Assembly (NCBI GenBank): GCA_023101725.1
Contig: JALJCO010003983.1
Coordinates: 62,001-126,000 of the forward strand
Direction: 5' to 3'
DNA: 64,000 bases
Source of the DNA: Atherinomorus stipes
Taxonomy: Eukaryota > Chordata > Actinopteri > Atheriniformes > Atherinidae
The notes under the pieces are model-generated. The model ran no database searches. It saw only the letters and a list, made by a program, of their open reading frames with translations, and was not told where the DNA came from. Of the stretch, positions 38,001 through 50,000 are shown one piece after another. Made by a program: the position numbers and the translations under genes. Every line of letters begins with the position of its first letter. The stretch's first letter is position 1.

Positions 38001-41000
38001 TGTATTAAAAAAAAATAGCTTCATCAGCAATGTTATACCTGACGAACAATGAACATAAATTATGTATCAACAACAATTGTTTGCACTTTTATATAGACAG
38101 GTTAGCAGGGCTCTAAATGAAAGTGTTTGTATCAAATGTCCCCTTATATAGTGCAATTTGCATTATATAAAAGTCATTTTTCTTAATTCTCAGCAGCTTC
38201 TGAGGTTGGAACAAGATGTTTTTATTTCCTTTCACTGTTTCTAGTAGTATGTTGTCAACATGAGAGTAACCCCTTGCTTATACAGTAAATATATAAAGCG
38301 CACACACAAGATATGATAAAGATCCAAACTGGTTGCATAAATCTGCACACCCCTAAACTGTTAAATACTCTTCCAAAAGGTACATTTGCTTCTAAAAATT
38401 ATTTGCATCACTAAAAGAAAAACTTACCCCTCAGAAAACTGAAGCTGAAGAGCCTTTTCATCTTTCAACATAAAAATTATCCCAAACATAAATCAAATCA
38501 ACAAAATAATGGCTTCACAAGAAGAAAATGAAAAGTGTTGGAATGACCTTGCCAAAGTCCAGAGTTGAATCCAATCCAGAAACTGTGGGTTGATATGAAG
38601 AGTTGCCCTCACAGTCTGGTAGATTTGGAGTGTAGTTGCAAGCACAGTAAGTGTGGGCCAATTATTGTGGATTTATAGGGAAATATGTGGGAGCAACACT
38701 TAGAACAGGGACTTGTTCAGGAAAAACCCTGGTCATACAGGCAGCTGAACTGGTTTTAAAATATACATTTGAGTATACGAACGGTGTTGTGTTGTTTTTG
38801 TGCAATATTTACTTCGTTTTTCTCATATTTCCAATAACAAGCAGAGCTCTTGCCTTCTTTTCTGTCTTATTCTTTTTTTGAACTTGTTTAACCTTGAGTC
38901 ATGGCCAGTCCAAACAAAAGTCCTGGTGGTGTGGGAATGCTGATTAGTATTTCACAATTTGATATTCATGTTCTGCGTGGGATGTGTGTATGTGTGTGTT
39001 GGCAGTGCCTTTTGCTTCACCTCCCTGCCAGTCCAAAGGAGGGAAAGAGTTGGAAAGATGCCCAGTCCATCTGCTCCTCGTTTGAAGGTTCGCTGGTTGC
39101 CATAGAAGATGAGATTGAACAAGGTAGAAGTATCAAATCTGCACGATGATGACTCAGTCAATCACAAACAGAAACAATTGCTTTGTTTTTGTGCTCAGTA
39201 CTGTTTTGTGTTTTATTTGTGATTTGTCATGCCATCACGTCTGCAGCATATATCACCATGTTGCTCCAGGGGGAGTGCTGTAGGTGTGTGGATTGGTCTG
39301 CGGGATGAGGACACAATGAAATGGACCAACGGAAAACCAGTCAGCTACACGAACTGGTCTCCTATTGAGCCAAAGAGCTACCTCACTGTAAGCCCCAGTC
39401 AAAATGACTGTAAACAGATGTCCCTCACATGTCCACAAACAATACTAAGCTGAGACGTTGCACATACTGTTATGTTTATGCCTCAGTGTTTGTGTCGTTT
39501 TCCATGTTACCCTCAGGAGGATGAATGGCTCAGTGGCTTCGCTGATGAACCCCTTTGCACAGTTTTATCCAACAACCACAACTTCCACCTGACCGGGAAA
39601 TGGTACGATGAGAAGTGCAGCGAGAGCGGGTATGGCTTTGTTTGTCAAAAACCCCAAGGTAAATTTCTTTCTCTTATCATACTGTAATATCAGGCATTTG
39701 ATAAAAGGATCATCCTGTCAATCTGCTCTTTGCTCAGGCTCTGTAGTTTTCAGATACTAAATTATGTTTTGCACAGTTTTGACTTTTCCTGTCTGTAAGT
39801 CAAAGAAACCATGTGTGATGCAACTGGATTTTTTTTTTTTTTTTAAGCTACAAATAGTTTGCTATTTTCATAACCTTGCCTACTTAATTAATAATTGAAT
39901 TGATGATGTGATTTCTGACTTTTGATGAGAAGTTTTACATTTGGGGAAATAGTCCAATTTTGCAAAGGGTTACCTAAGAGCTTCAGTTTCCTTCATGATT
40001 TCACAGTTCGGGTGTGTCCACAACTGAGAACTTCTCTTCTATGAAAATGAACCAGATTGAAAACCCATTACTGCAGGTCATTTGAAGAACGTGTTTTTAC
40101 CAACCATAGGTTTCAGAACCCAATTCAATTAAAGTATGAACACGACATGACCAAAGACATACAAACAAAGTGTTTAATTCTTTATATAAAAAATGAAAGT
40201 TGGAAACACTGTTGGCTTACAGCACACCTTTAGCGCATTTAAGGACATCTTGAGGGGACGTTTGTCAGTTCAGCCAACAAATTACAGTATACTGTACCTT
40301 AGAAAAGCCCTCCAATCAGACTATGTTTTTTAGTTTGTTTTTTAACAACCATCTGTTGGTTCAATTAAAGATAATGTGTGACGAAAGAAACAGCGCTGGA
40401 CTCATTTGTGTTTTGGTGTGTGCCAAAGAACTGGAGTAAAAATGTGACCACAACTTCAGGCACTATGTAGTTGGCAGCTTTATTCATAGTTCACCTGGTG
40501 AAGTTTGTGTCCCACATTCACTGATGTCCTCTCTGTGGCAGGTACAAGTTTATTCAATTGGAATCTAAATATGACCAAAACAAATAATAAGCTTTTTTAT
40601 GTGCAAGAGATGAAATGACCTCAGCTGGCCATTGGCCAAGTTCATCAGCTGGTCCAAATCCTGTCAAGAGGCTTTCCTCCTGAAAACTCAGTTGATTGAT
40701 TGAGGGAGGACAACTATAAGAAATATCAGATGTCTTAAGATGTGTGTAGATCAAAAAAACTTAAAGAACTCAAAAACACAAAATGACAAATTTTGAGCAT
40801 CTCAGTGTCAGTATTATCTTATTGAAAATTTGCCTCTAAACTTGCTCAAGTTTAAACAGAAAGGAAACAAAAGCACTGTTGCATAAAGAGTGGACAGACT
40901 TGACCTAAATAACACTGATGACGCCACTCCACTGATAACAATAATTAACCTATATGACGTTAATTATCAAACCAGATATGTGTGAAACTATTTCTTTGAG

Positions 41001-44000
41001 TAGTGGAGTCTCTTGTTTTCTTGGTTCTGCTTCAGTATTGAGTCAAACAAACCAGATTTAGATGAGTTTTCCAAATCTCTGCTCAAAATGCCAAACTTTT
41101 CCTTGAATCAAACTTCACTTTTTTCCACATGTTAACATCTTGAAGTAATCATCCTGATCTCAACAATTTTTTTTAATTATTTCTCTTTGTTTTGTTGCAG
41201 ACACTTCTAAACCCCCCACCCACTCCTACCACCACCCTCTTCCTGAAAATATTGAGTACAGGAGCCGCAGCTACAAGGTTGTGTCTGGCAACATGAGCTG
41301 GTACGACGCGATCCACATGTGCATAGAGAGTCATTCAGACCTAGTGAGCGTTACAGATGCCTACCACCAGGCTTTCCTTACTGTCCTTGTCAATAGATTG
41401 GCAGTCCCACACTGGATTGGACTGCATAGTCAAGACGTATGTATCCCTCCTTACAGTTTGTGCTGTATATTTCAAATCTGTGACATTTTGTGTGTTGTGT
41501 GCTTGTCTGTTTTTCTACTGCATTTGCGAGGAAGTAGTTTTTAGATTGCTCTGCTGTACAACATTAAACGACATGTTTATTAATGACCTGCTGTAAAAAC
41601 ATTTACAGCTTTTTAAATTGCTTGAGTTATGTGTGCTCACAGAAAGTTTAGTTTGACCAAAATAGCTTGAAACTAAATGTTAAATATGTTACCCGCATGT
41701 CTAAATTACAAAAGATCACAAAAGATTATTTGAATAGCCATGTAACCACAGAATGTTTTTTTTTAAGTTTGTTTTACATAGTTTCTGCTGCTTCTTGCTA
41801 ATCTTGGGGACTTTCTCTTGGCCTTTTAACCCATGCAAGATGTTCTGTTTGCAGGCATGTACTTTTCCCAGCAGTCAGACTTAATGAAATGAAAAATACT
41901 TTATTTATCCCGGAAGGGAAATTCAAATTGTACTAGCTCTCTCTTAACATTAGGATTAATGTATTACACAGCGTCTGTGGAATTTTTGGTCAATGAGTGG
42001 GCTTAAAGGCCTCCTTCCACTGAAAACCCGTTTAACTTGCTCCTTCTGAAATACGGAGGGTTTCCCCTTGTTTACTTACACATGCTGACTTGCTAGCGTT
42101 GCGTTCCCCCCAGTCAGCTGTGCTTTCTCATCAGAGAAACAATACGAAGAAAAGAGCGAATCGGGAACAGCCTTGCACTTCTACGTAACATTGCAAATAG
42201 CGTATCCCACGTGGGGTTTCTATCTGTCCATTGGAAGGCAGGTAACCCTCCACTACACACTAGAAGTGAAGACTGCATGACTGTAGCTTCGGAGTTGAGA
42301 AGCTAATTAGCTAACTGTTTGTTAGCATGGCGGAACAAACTTGTTTGTCGGCTCTATTTCCTGTCTGTAACAAAATAAGAGCGGAGGGCGGAGCTTCCTT
42401 CATACACTCATGGGAGGCAGCCAATCAGACGGTAATTAATGAGAAGGACCCGGAAAAGCCTGCCGTTGGACCACAAGCCTCTCTTCTAGTATACAAATAC
42501 AGCTGGATACAAAGCAACCAGAAGGTTTTTTTAAACAGAAACTATGCAGAATGCATTCAATAATAATGGAGAACACAGAAATATTAATGAAATGACCATG
42601 GAAGTACAACTTTAAAGGTGTCATAACCTAGTGTTTTACATACACAATCCTTCTTAAATTATCTTAAAATGAATTTTTAATTATAGTTGGGTGGACGAAA
42701 ATTTAATGAGCTCATTTTAACCTCTTTTTATCCCCAACTTTTGTTTGTCGCGAGAACACGTACGAGAGTTAGAGCTGTCTGTAAGCGCGTTCACGAGGCA
42801 AGCGTCAAAGCCAAAACAAAGTTTTATCAGGACAGAGCAGGTGAAGGAAATGATGTCCCAACAGAGAAAAACTTGATAAAAACTTAACGGTACGGTTGAT
42901 AGAGAGGATCCACGGAGTAAAAGGGCTGGACTCTGATGAATATAAGGAGCCGACGTCTGACGTGAAGTTAACCAAACAGTGTTAGCTTCTGTAGCTACAT
43001 TAGCAGCTTGTCCGCTCGTCAACCACCGTTTACTGGTCTCTGACACAAAAGATAATAAGTTACACAAGCAGCAACACTTACCGACTGCACATCCTCACTG
43101 ATAAATATAATCCACTGGTCCCTAGTGCTGTCCCTTCTGTCCACTCAGGCCGACCACGAGCAGCTGTAAGGCGGACACGCTTCTGCGCAGGAGCCGGTGA
43201 AAAAGCAGAGCTCATAACTTTATTTCTGAACATCTGATCTTGGACATTCCAAGTGTAGATGGTAGCTAGTGTCAAAAATATGAAGGGCACGAGGGTTGGA
43301 AGCAGCTCTGGGTCTTTCCTGGAAAGCAGCAGCGAAAATCCCCCAAATGCAATATCTTGGCGAGAAACGCTTATACGGGCATTTTCAATACAGGGAGCCA
43401 GTTAACCATGCCTTTGCGCCTTGAATGAGGATGGATTCATATCTGGAGCTCAGACACTATGACAGGCATCCACAAAGCTGGGCCTCTGCTGGCTTTTGCC
43501 ACAGCAGAAGACGCAGTGTGACTTGCAACACTCAGGCCGACCACGAGCATCTGTAAGGCGTACATGCTTCTGCGCAGGAGCCGGTGAAAAGCAGAGCTCA
43601 TAACAAAGACGCTAGCTTAGCAGCTCGCTCCCAGCCTCTCTACTTCACGTCATAACAGCTGGTCATAACTCCTCCGTGGCAGGTAATCAGCTGCTTTTAG
43701 GTGGCGTTAAAGAGGCTAGCTTAGCAGGCCGAGGCGATTGACGTCAATGCCAGAGACGGGTCCAAATCGCGCGCTGTGGAGTGCGCGCTCTTGTGGCCGA
43801 TTCTGGGATGAAGAGAGAGCTCAAGCTGAAAAACTAAGCCACTTTCACTTTCAGGAGTTTCTGGCACTTTTTTACTCCATTCCTACCCCAATACACATGT
43901 TTTAACATGAAAAAGTGGGATTTCCGGGTGATGACTCCTTTAAATACAGGAAGCAAGAGTGAAGCAGGTCCCATAAAACAGCTGCTATGCTTTCCATTGG

Positions 44001-47000
44001 TTTTATACTGATTAATACATGATCAATTCATTGTCCAGCTTCCTGGCTAATAGTAACTGCAGAACCTTTCTATACTGACTATAATGCCTGCTTCTTTTCA
44101 TGTTATTTGATTGTTGTTCCATGGAGCACTTAACACCAGCACTCCTAGAAATTTTCTGACGTATTTGTATGTCAAATTGGGTGAATTAAAAAAAAAAAAA
44201 AAAAACCCATCGAAGACACCACACATTAAGGCTGCCATGCTTGGGGATCAAACCCACCACCATTCATTAGTGAGACAAGCACTCTAACCACTGTGCTATA
44301 TAACAGCGCACACATTCACCAATCAATCAGCCCAGTTTTCTCTGTTGCCGTGGGCAGCTGTGTTGGTCACGTTTTACTTTAGGATCACTGCGTTTGGAAT
44401 CACTCTGTTTAAAACACCTTCCCATCTTATTTTAGACAAGTCTGATGAAAGAAGATGGTTTTGATGGTTTTGTTATTTATCATTATCTGTGTTATTTGGG
44501 CTTTTTAGAGCGGTCTCAAGCCCCGAAGGACTCCACATGGTCTAACAGTAAACAGCTGACAGCGTGTGGTCATGTGTTATCTTATGTAGAGATGTGAGAC
44601 GCAGACACTTATTATAAAATCCTTTTGTACATCTGATCTGAAAGAGTGCCAGGATCATTATGACTCGAGCTGAATACATGTATTACACACTGATTAGGGC
44701 TGTAGTCTGTCTGCAAGAACACGCTGTTCTGGATGCATATATGCATAATAGAGGCTGAGTTGATGAGGCATTAAAAACCCCGGGAAATACCAGATGCCGA
44801 AAAACCTCTGCCGTTATGGTAGGAACCCTAGGGGGAACCAAATTTTTTCAACAGTTTCAGTTAAAATGTATTTCACTGTTGTTGAATTGATAGCTGGTGT
44901 CCCCCACAGAAACATGCATCTCCTCCACCAAAGCCTGAAGGATGTTGCTTTTTATTATTGTTATTATTTAGTTTGGCTTCAGTTTTGGCATCTGATGAGT
45001 TTCCCCTTCCTCTTAAACTTTGCACAAGCAAATTTTTAAAGATAGGTTATGGACAGTCACGACTTGATTGAAAAATGACACAGCCATTCTTGCCTTTCAG
45101 CATTTTTACCGACAGAAGTATAGCTTGACATTTATTCTTGTTGAATTGTTGCAGAGTGGCATCAATTACCAGTGGTCTGATGGCAGTGACACAGTGTACA
45201 CACACTGGGACGCTACCGACGACGAGGACGCCGACTTTGTGACTGGAGAGTGTGTGTACATGGATGTAAGTGGAGGTTGGCGGCGAGCTGACTGCGATAC
45301 CATGCTGCCAGGAGCCCTGTGTCACGTTCTTCCACCAAGTCAGTGAAGCATTAAAGTTTGATAACCCACAGTGCATCTTTTCATCTGTATTGTTTCTTTT
45401 CATAATCAAATGTATGAAAATGCACACCAGTCTGCGCTCTCCTGCTGTCTGTCACAGGCAGTAAACCGTTTGTCTCGTTCGAGATGGCATGTCCCTCAAC
45501 TTGGGTGAAATTTGGACATGGCTGTTACAACTTTGAACCTATTATGGAGAAACTGACTTTTGACGAGTCAAGAGAGCACTGCAGACGTAAAGGTGAGGTA
45601 TTCACAAAGTGTTACCATCATTATTTGTATCGTCAATATCTGATAAATTTCTGTCTTAATTTTTTTGAAAATTGAGGATTTTTAATAGCATTGTTGAAAA
45701 GCTGCCATCAAGGATCCTCCTTTGACTTTAAGAGGAACTTACTGACGTGTTAATGAATCAGAAGGTGTGACTTTGCTGTGGTGTTGTTGTTCTCTAGTCA
45801 ACACCTCAGATGTCCTGAGCATTGAGAGTGAGACAGAGAATCGCTTTGTTCTGGAGCAGCTGTGGTCGTCGGGGTTCTCTCACCAGAAAATTTGGTTGGG
45901 GATGTACTTCAACATTGACAGTAAGAATTTATCCCTCGTGCGCCCATCAGATGATGTTAAATGTGTTTCACTAAACGTGGGAATATTGTTCTAGCTGATT
46001 CCCTAGCCTGGGTGGATGGTTCACCAATGGACTACACGAACTGGGCCAACAAAGGCCCAGACACCAAAATGCTGACTGCAGATGCTTGTGTTGCTACCAG
46101 AGTGCTCGATGGCGTGTGGCACCTGTCGACGTGCACCGAGCGGCTTGGCTTTATCTGCAAAGCTATCTCAGGTATGTAGAAAATACTCATGCACAGATTT
46201 TAGGGAGGCATCTAAAACACAGATTTTCACAGGGTCACAAGGGTTGGCTTGAAAAAGATAATTTCAGTTAAGCAAGAGTAAAAGAGATCGGGGGTCACAA
46301 AAGTAAAGCCCCTGTTTACTTCTCCTTGAAGAGGGTTTTATTTTTTACTATGAGAATTACATGAGGCTTTAAAAAAGAAAAATAATCAAGTGCCCACAGT
46401 TTGAAGCTGTTGTAAACAGCGCTTTTGTTTTAACAGTTGATCACATGACTTTGTCCATGTGAAAAGGATTTGTCATGCCTGTCTGCATCTCCACTGGCCT
46501 TGCAGTGGCAGCGTAAACTTTGGATGGTGCAAAGGCTTCATTGTGATGTAAAACCTATGGAGATGTGGATTTAAGGCCTTCATGCTGAGCCATGCAGCGG
46601 TTTTAACTCTGTGTTTAGTTTTAACTTTATATTTCAGTTTATGAACTGGGCTGCAACATCTGAGGCTGCTAAAGCAGGATCCATTGTATCTGAGGAGTTT
46701 CTTTTTTTCATTATTTTTTAAAGGTAGAAACTAAAGTACTCACTGGGAAGATTCTTCAAAGTTTAATCTGTGATGACTTTTCATTGTAGCACTTGTAGTA
46801 CTTGTTTTGCTTTGTTTTTGTTCATCACATTTTTGTGAGGATGAGCCTAGTGGCTGGCTGCATCTCTGCCACCTGCTTTCAAACTCTGTGTTTTAAGTGA
46901 CCTAAAGCCCGATATTTCCTGTTGAGAGCAGGGTTTTTGTATCTTGTGCTGTTTGAATTTTCAGTAGCTTGAGTTTGGCTTTGGCTAAGTCTTGAGAAAG

Positions 47001-50000
47001 CAGCATGAGCCTGGAGCTCTTTGGAAATCATTTACAGCTGATGGCCAGAAAGGTTGTGAGTTTTGCAGTGTTACATTTGTGTGACTGTGAGTAGCATCTT
47101 TATCATTGTTTACAGGTGCCCTCGTGATAATGAGGTGAGTGTATTTTGTTGTTGTGTGACCTAATCTTCAGTATGTAGATAATAGGCCTGTGGCAGCGCG
47201 TCATAGACGTTAACTACTCGGCTTTAAAAAATTGTCGACATCAAATCTTGTTGTCGACGCGTCGCCACGCCCACTCGCCGCACGCACTGGCCACACGTAT
47301 GCTTGAAAAATGTCAGGCCTCCTGGCCACAGAGATGCCCCAACGGGCGCACCTCTTTTTCCTCTGTGTGGTTTTCCTGTCATTTACGGTTTTATGACCAA
47401 GGGTTGGTTTGATTCTGTCTCATATGAACCGCCGGAGTCCCACACGCAGCTCGTTGTTGTATGATGCAGCATGACTGGGCAGTGCAGGAGTTTAAATGTA
47501 ACCCAGCAGCCTATTAATCCAGACGGTAACTACAGTGAAGGCGGCTGTAGCGCTGAACTGGGCAGCTTTTAGAAAGTTTGATCCATTTGTCAAAGCATTC
47601 GACAATAAACTCAACATAATATGTAACATACCGTTCATATTTTAAGACGCAACGTGACATTGTGCGCTGATTTAACGTTAGTGGTACAGCATGGGCACCT
47701 GTGTGGGTTTCACAGGGCTGCTGCTGCTGCTGTGTGATGTGACGCGACAGGCTCGAAGTGACAGAACAAACATAAGACTGTTAGTTAAACTTTGTTTTCC
47801 ATTACTTAGTGGGTAAAAACAAAGCACACATTACATTATCTGTTGTTTCACAGTTTATTTAAAATCTACTGTGTTGGTTTTATTTGCAGTCCAACAGATA
47901 AAGAACCGAACGTCCCCATGCTTCAGAGAAATGGAGAAATAACCAAATGGTTTCCTTTGTGATTTCCACAGACCTTCATAAATGATCAATTCCTCATTAG
48001 TTTGGTGTTAGTTTGGTGTACAAATGTATGCTAAATATATATACCATACCGTCTTCTGCAGCTTCGGCCGGTTCACGGGGCAGCTGCCTTATGCTGCCGG
48101 CACACTACACGACTGTCACAGTTGTTGCCGATTTTGAAAAGACTAGGGCTTTCACATTAACAGACTAGATTCCATTGAATCATCCAAGATTGGGGATTAC
48201 ACATTTAACGACTGTCTCCTCCACGGGATTCCAAACTACAAGATCGCTCAACCCAACTGAGGTGGTGGAAATCACCGACTCCTCGTGTGCAAACTGCCAT
48301 TATACAGAAAAGAAGAAGATGCACAAATCATCTTCCAGATTCGCTTCTCCATTTTGTTGTGGTAATCTGTTTGGGGGGGGGGGGGGGGGGGAAGAGATTT
48401 TAGGGGGTGTGTGTGTGGGGAAGGTGTGGGGTAAAGGTTTTTTTAGGTGGGGGGGAATAAAGATTTGGAGAAAAAGAGGGAAATGAAGTGAGGGATAAAG
48501 GGGGTGGTGATGTGGTGGAAAAAAAACATAAATGGGTGCCTATAGGAAATAGGGCGGGAATGGGGGGGGAAAGGATATTCGGGGGGGTAAAAAAAAAAAG
48601 GGGGGGGGGGGGAAAATCTGTGTAATCTGCGTCACACACTCAGCTCACCACCTCTCCTCTGTTTGGGTGTATTGCCAGAGTAGAACACATTTTTTGCCCC
48701 TAAACAGTTTCAAGTTCGTTCTCAGTTAAATTCTTTATTTTTCTTCACTTCAATAGTCATATTTTGTCTTTCTGATCCTGCAGAGAGGAGAATCCCCGTT
48801 GCAGGTTGTCACGATTTGATATGCTGAGTTTCAGTAGGAAATCCACGCACTATTTTGCACATGCAGCTGCAGCAGTTCTGCTGCGCAGCTCCCAGTTGGG
48901 CGTAGTTGCCTGTAGTTTTCAAACATTTTTCATCGACTACGACTGAGGTTGCATCAGGTCGGTTTTTGTAACACACTTGGAGATCTGAGTCGCTTCCCCA
49001 GACACACCAAAAGATTTTTCTGCCGACTGGCGAGGCAGACTGAACTCAACTAGCCCCAACTGGAGCCGACTACGCCCGACTGACAATCGTGGGTAAAATC
49101 GGGCAAATAATCGTGTAGTGTGCCGCCAGCTTAAGCAGGGAAGCCCAGACTTCCCTCTCCCCAGCCACAGCCGCCAGCTCATCCGGGGGGATCCCGAGGT
49201 GTTCCCAGGCCAGCCGGGAGACGTAGTCCCTCCAGCGTGTCCTGGGTCTCCCCTGGGGCCGTGCCTGGAACACCTCACCAGGGAGGCGTCCAGGACACAT
49301 CCTGACCAGATGGCTCCTCTTAATGCGGAGGAGCAGCAGCTCTACTTTGAGTCCCTCCCGGATGACCGAGCTCCTCACCCTATCTCTAAGTGAGAGTCCG
49401 GCCACCCTGCGGAAGAAACTCATTTCAGTCGCTTGTACCCGGGATCTCGTTCTTTCTGTCATGACCCACAGCTCATGGCCATAGGTGAGGGTAGGAGCGT
49501 AGATCGACTGGTAAATCGCGAGCTTCGCCTTCTGGTTTAGCTCCTTCTTCACTACAACAGATTGATGCAGAGTCCGCATCACTTCAGACGCTGCACCGAT
49601 CCGTCTGTCGATCTCCCGCTCCATTTTTCCCTCACTCGTGAACAAGACCCCGAGATACTCGAACTCTTCCACCTGGGACAGGATCTCGCTCCTGACCCGG
49701 AGAGGACAGTAACTTGTGAACGTTACTGAGCAAAAGCAGTAACGTTGTTTTGTATCACTAGTTGTAATTGGTGTGTATTTTTCTATTTGTGGTTGGTCTT
49801 CATGTGTTACTTAAACCTGTGTTTCCAGTGAACTACTGTACCATTTGTTTTGACAATTGCTCACCTTTGGTTGGACTTTAGTAACCACATGGTTCATCCT
49901 TTTTCTTTGCTGGTATTTTTGTGTCAGTCATGTGTTACAATTAAGTGTTTTCAGCATGGCAGCTTTGCATTTACAGTAAAACATCCATGTATGTTTGGTT

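Larger units (their letters stand above)
41437..45154 (+). other. pla2r1: pla2r1 intron 24 (3.7 kb), repeat-rich
   Basis: It contains a short retroelement-like 3' phrase (actttatttatcccggaagggaaattc, about 41895-41925), a large TTAA-flanked repeat (42007-43939) and a tRNA-derived SINE fragment (44200-44310, minus strand). Confidence 0.65.

Noticed and set aside
48175..48639. Open frames through the poly-G tract
   Set aside because: Glycine- or proline-only runs from homopolymers inside a transposable element; not coding.
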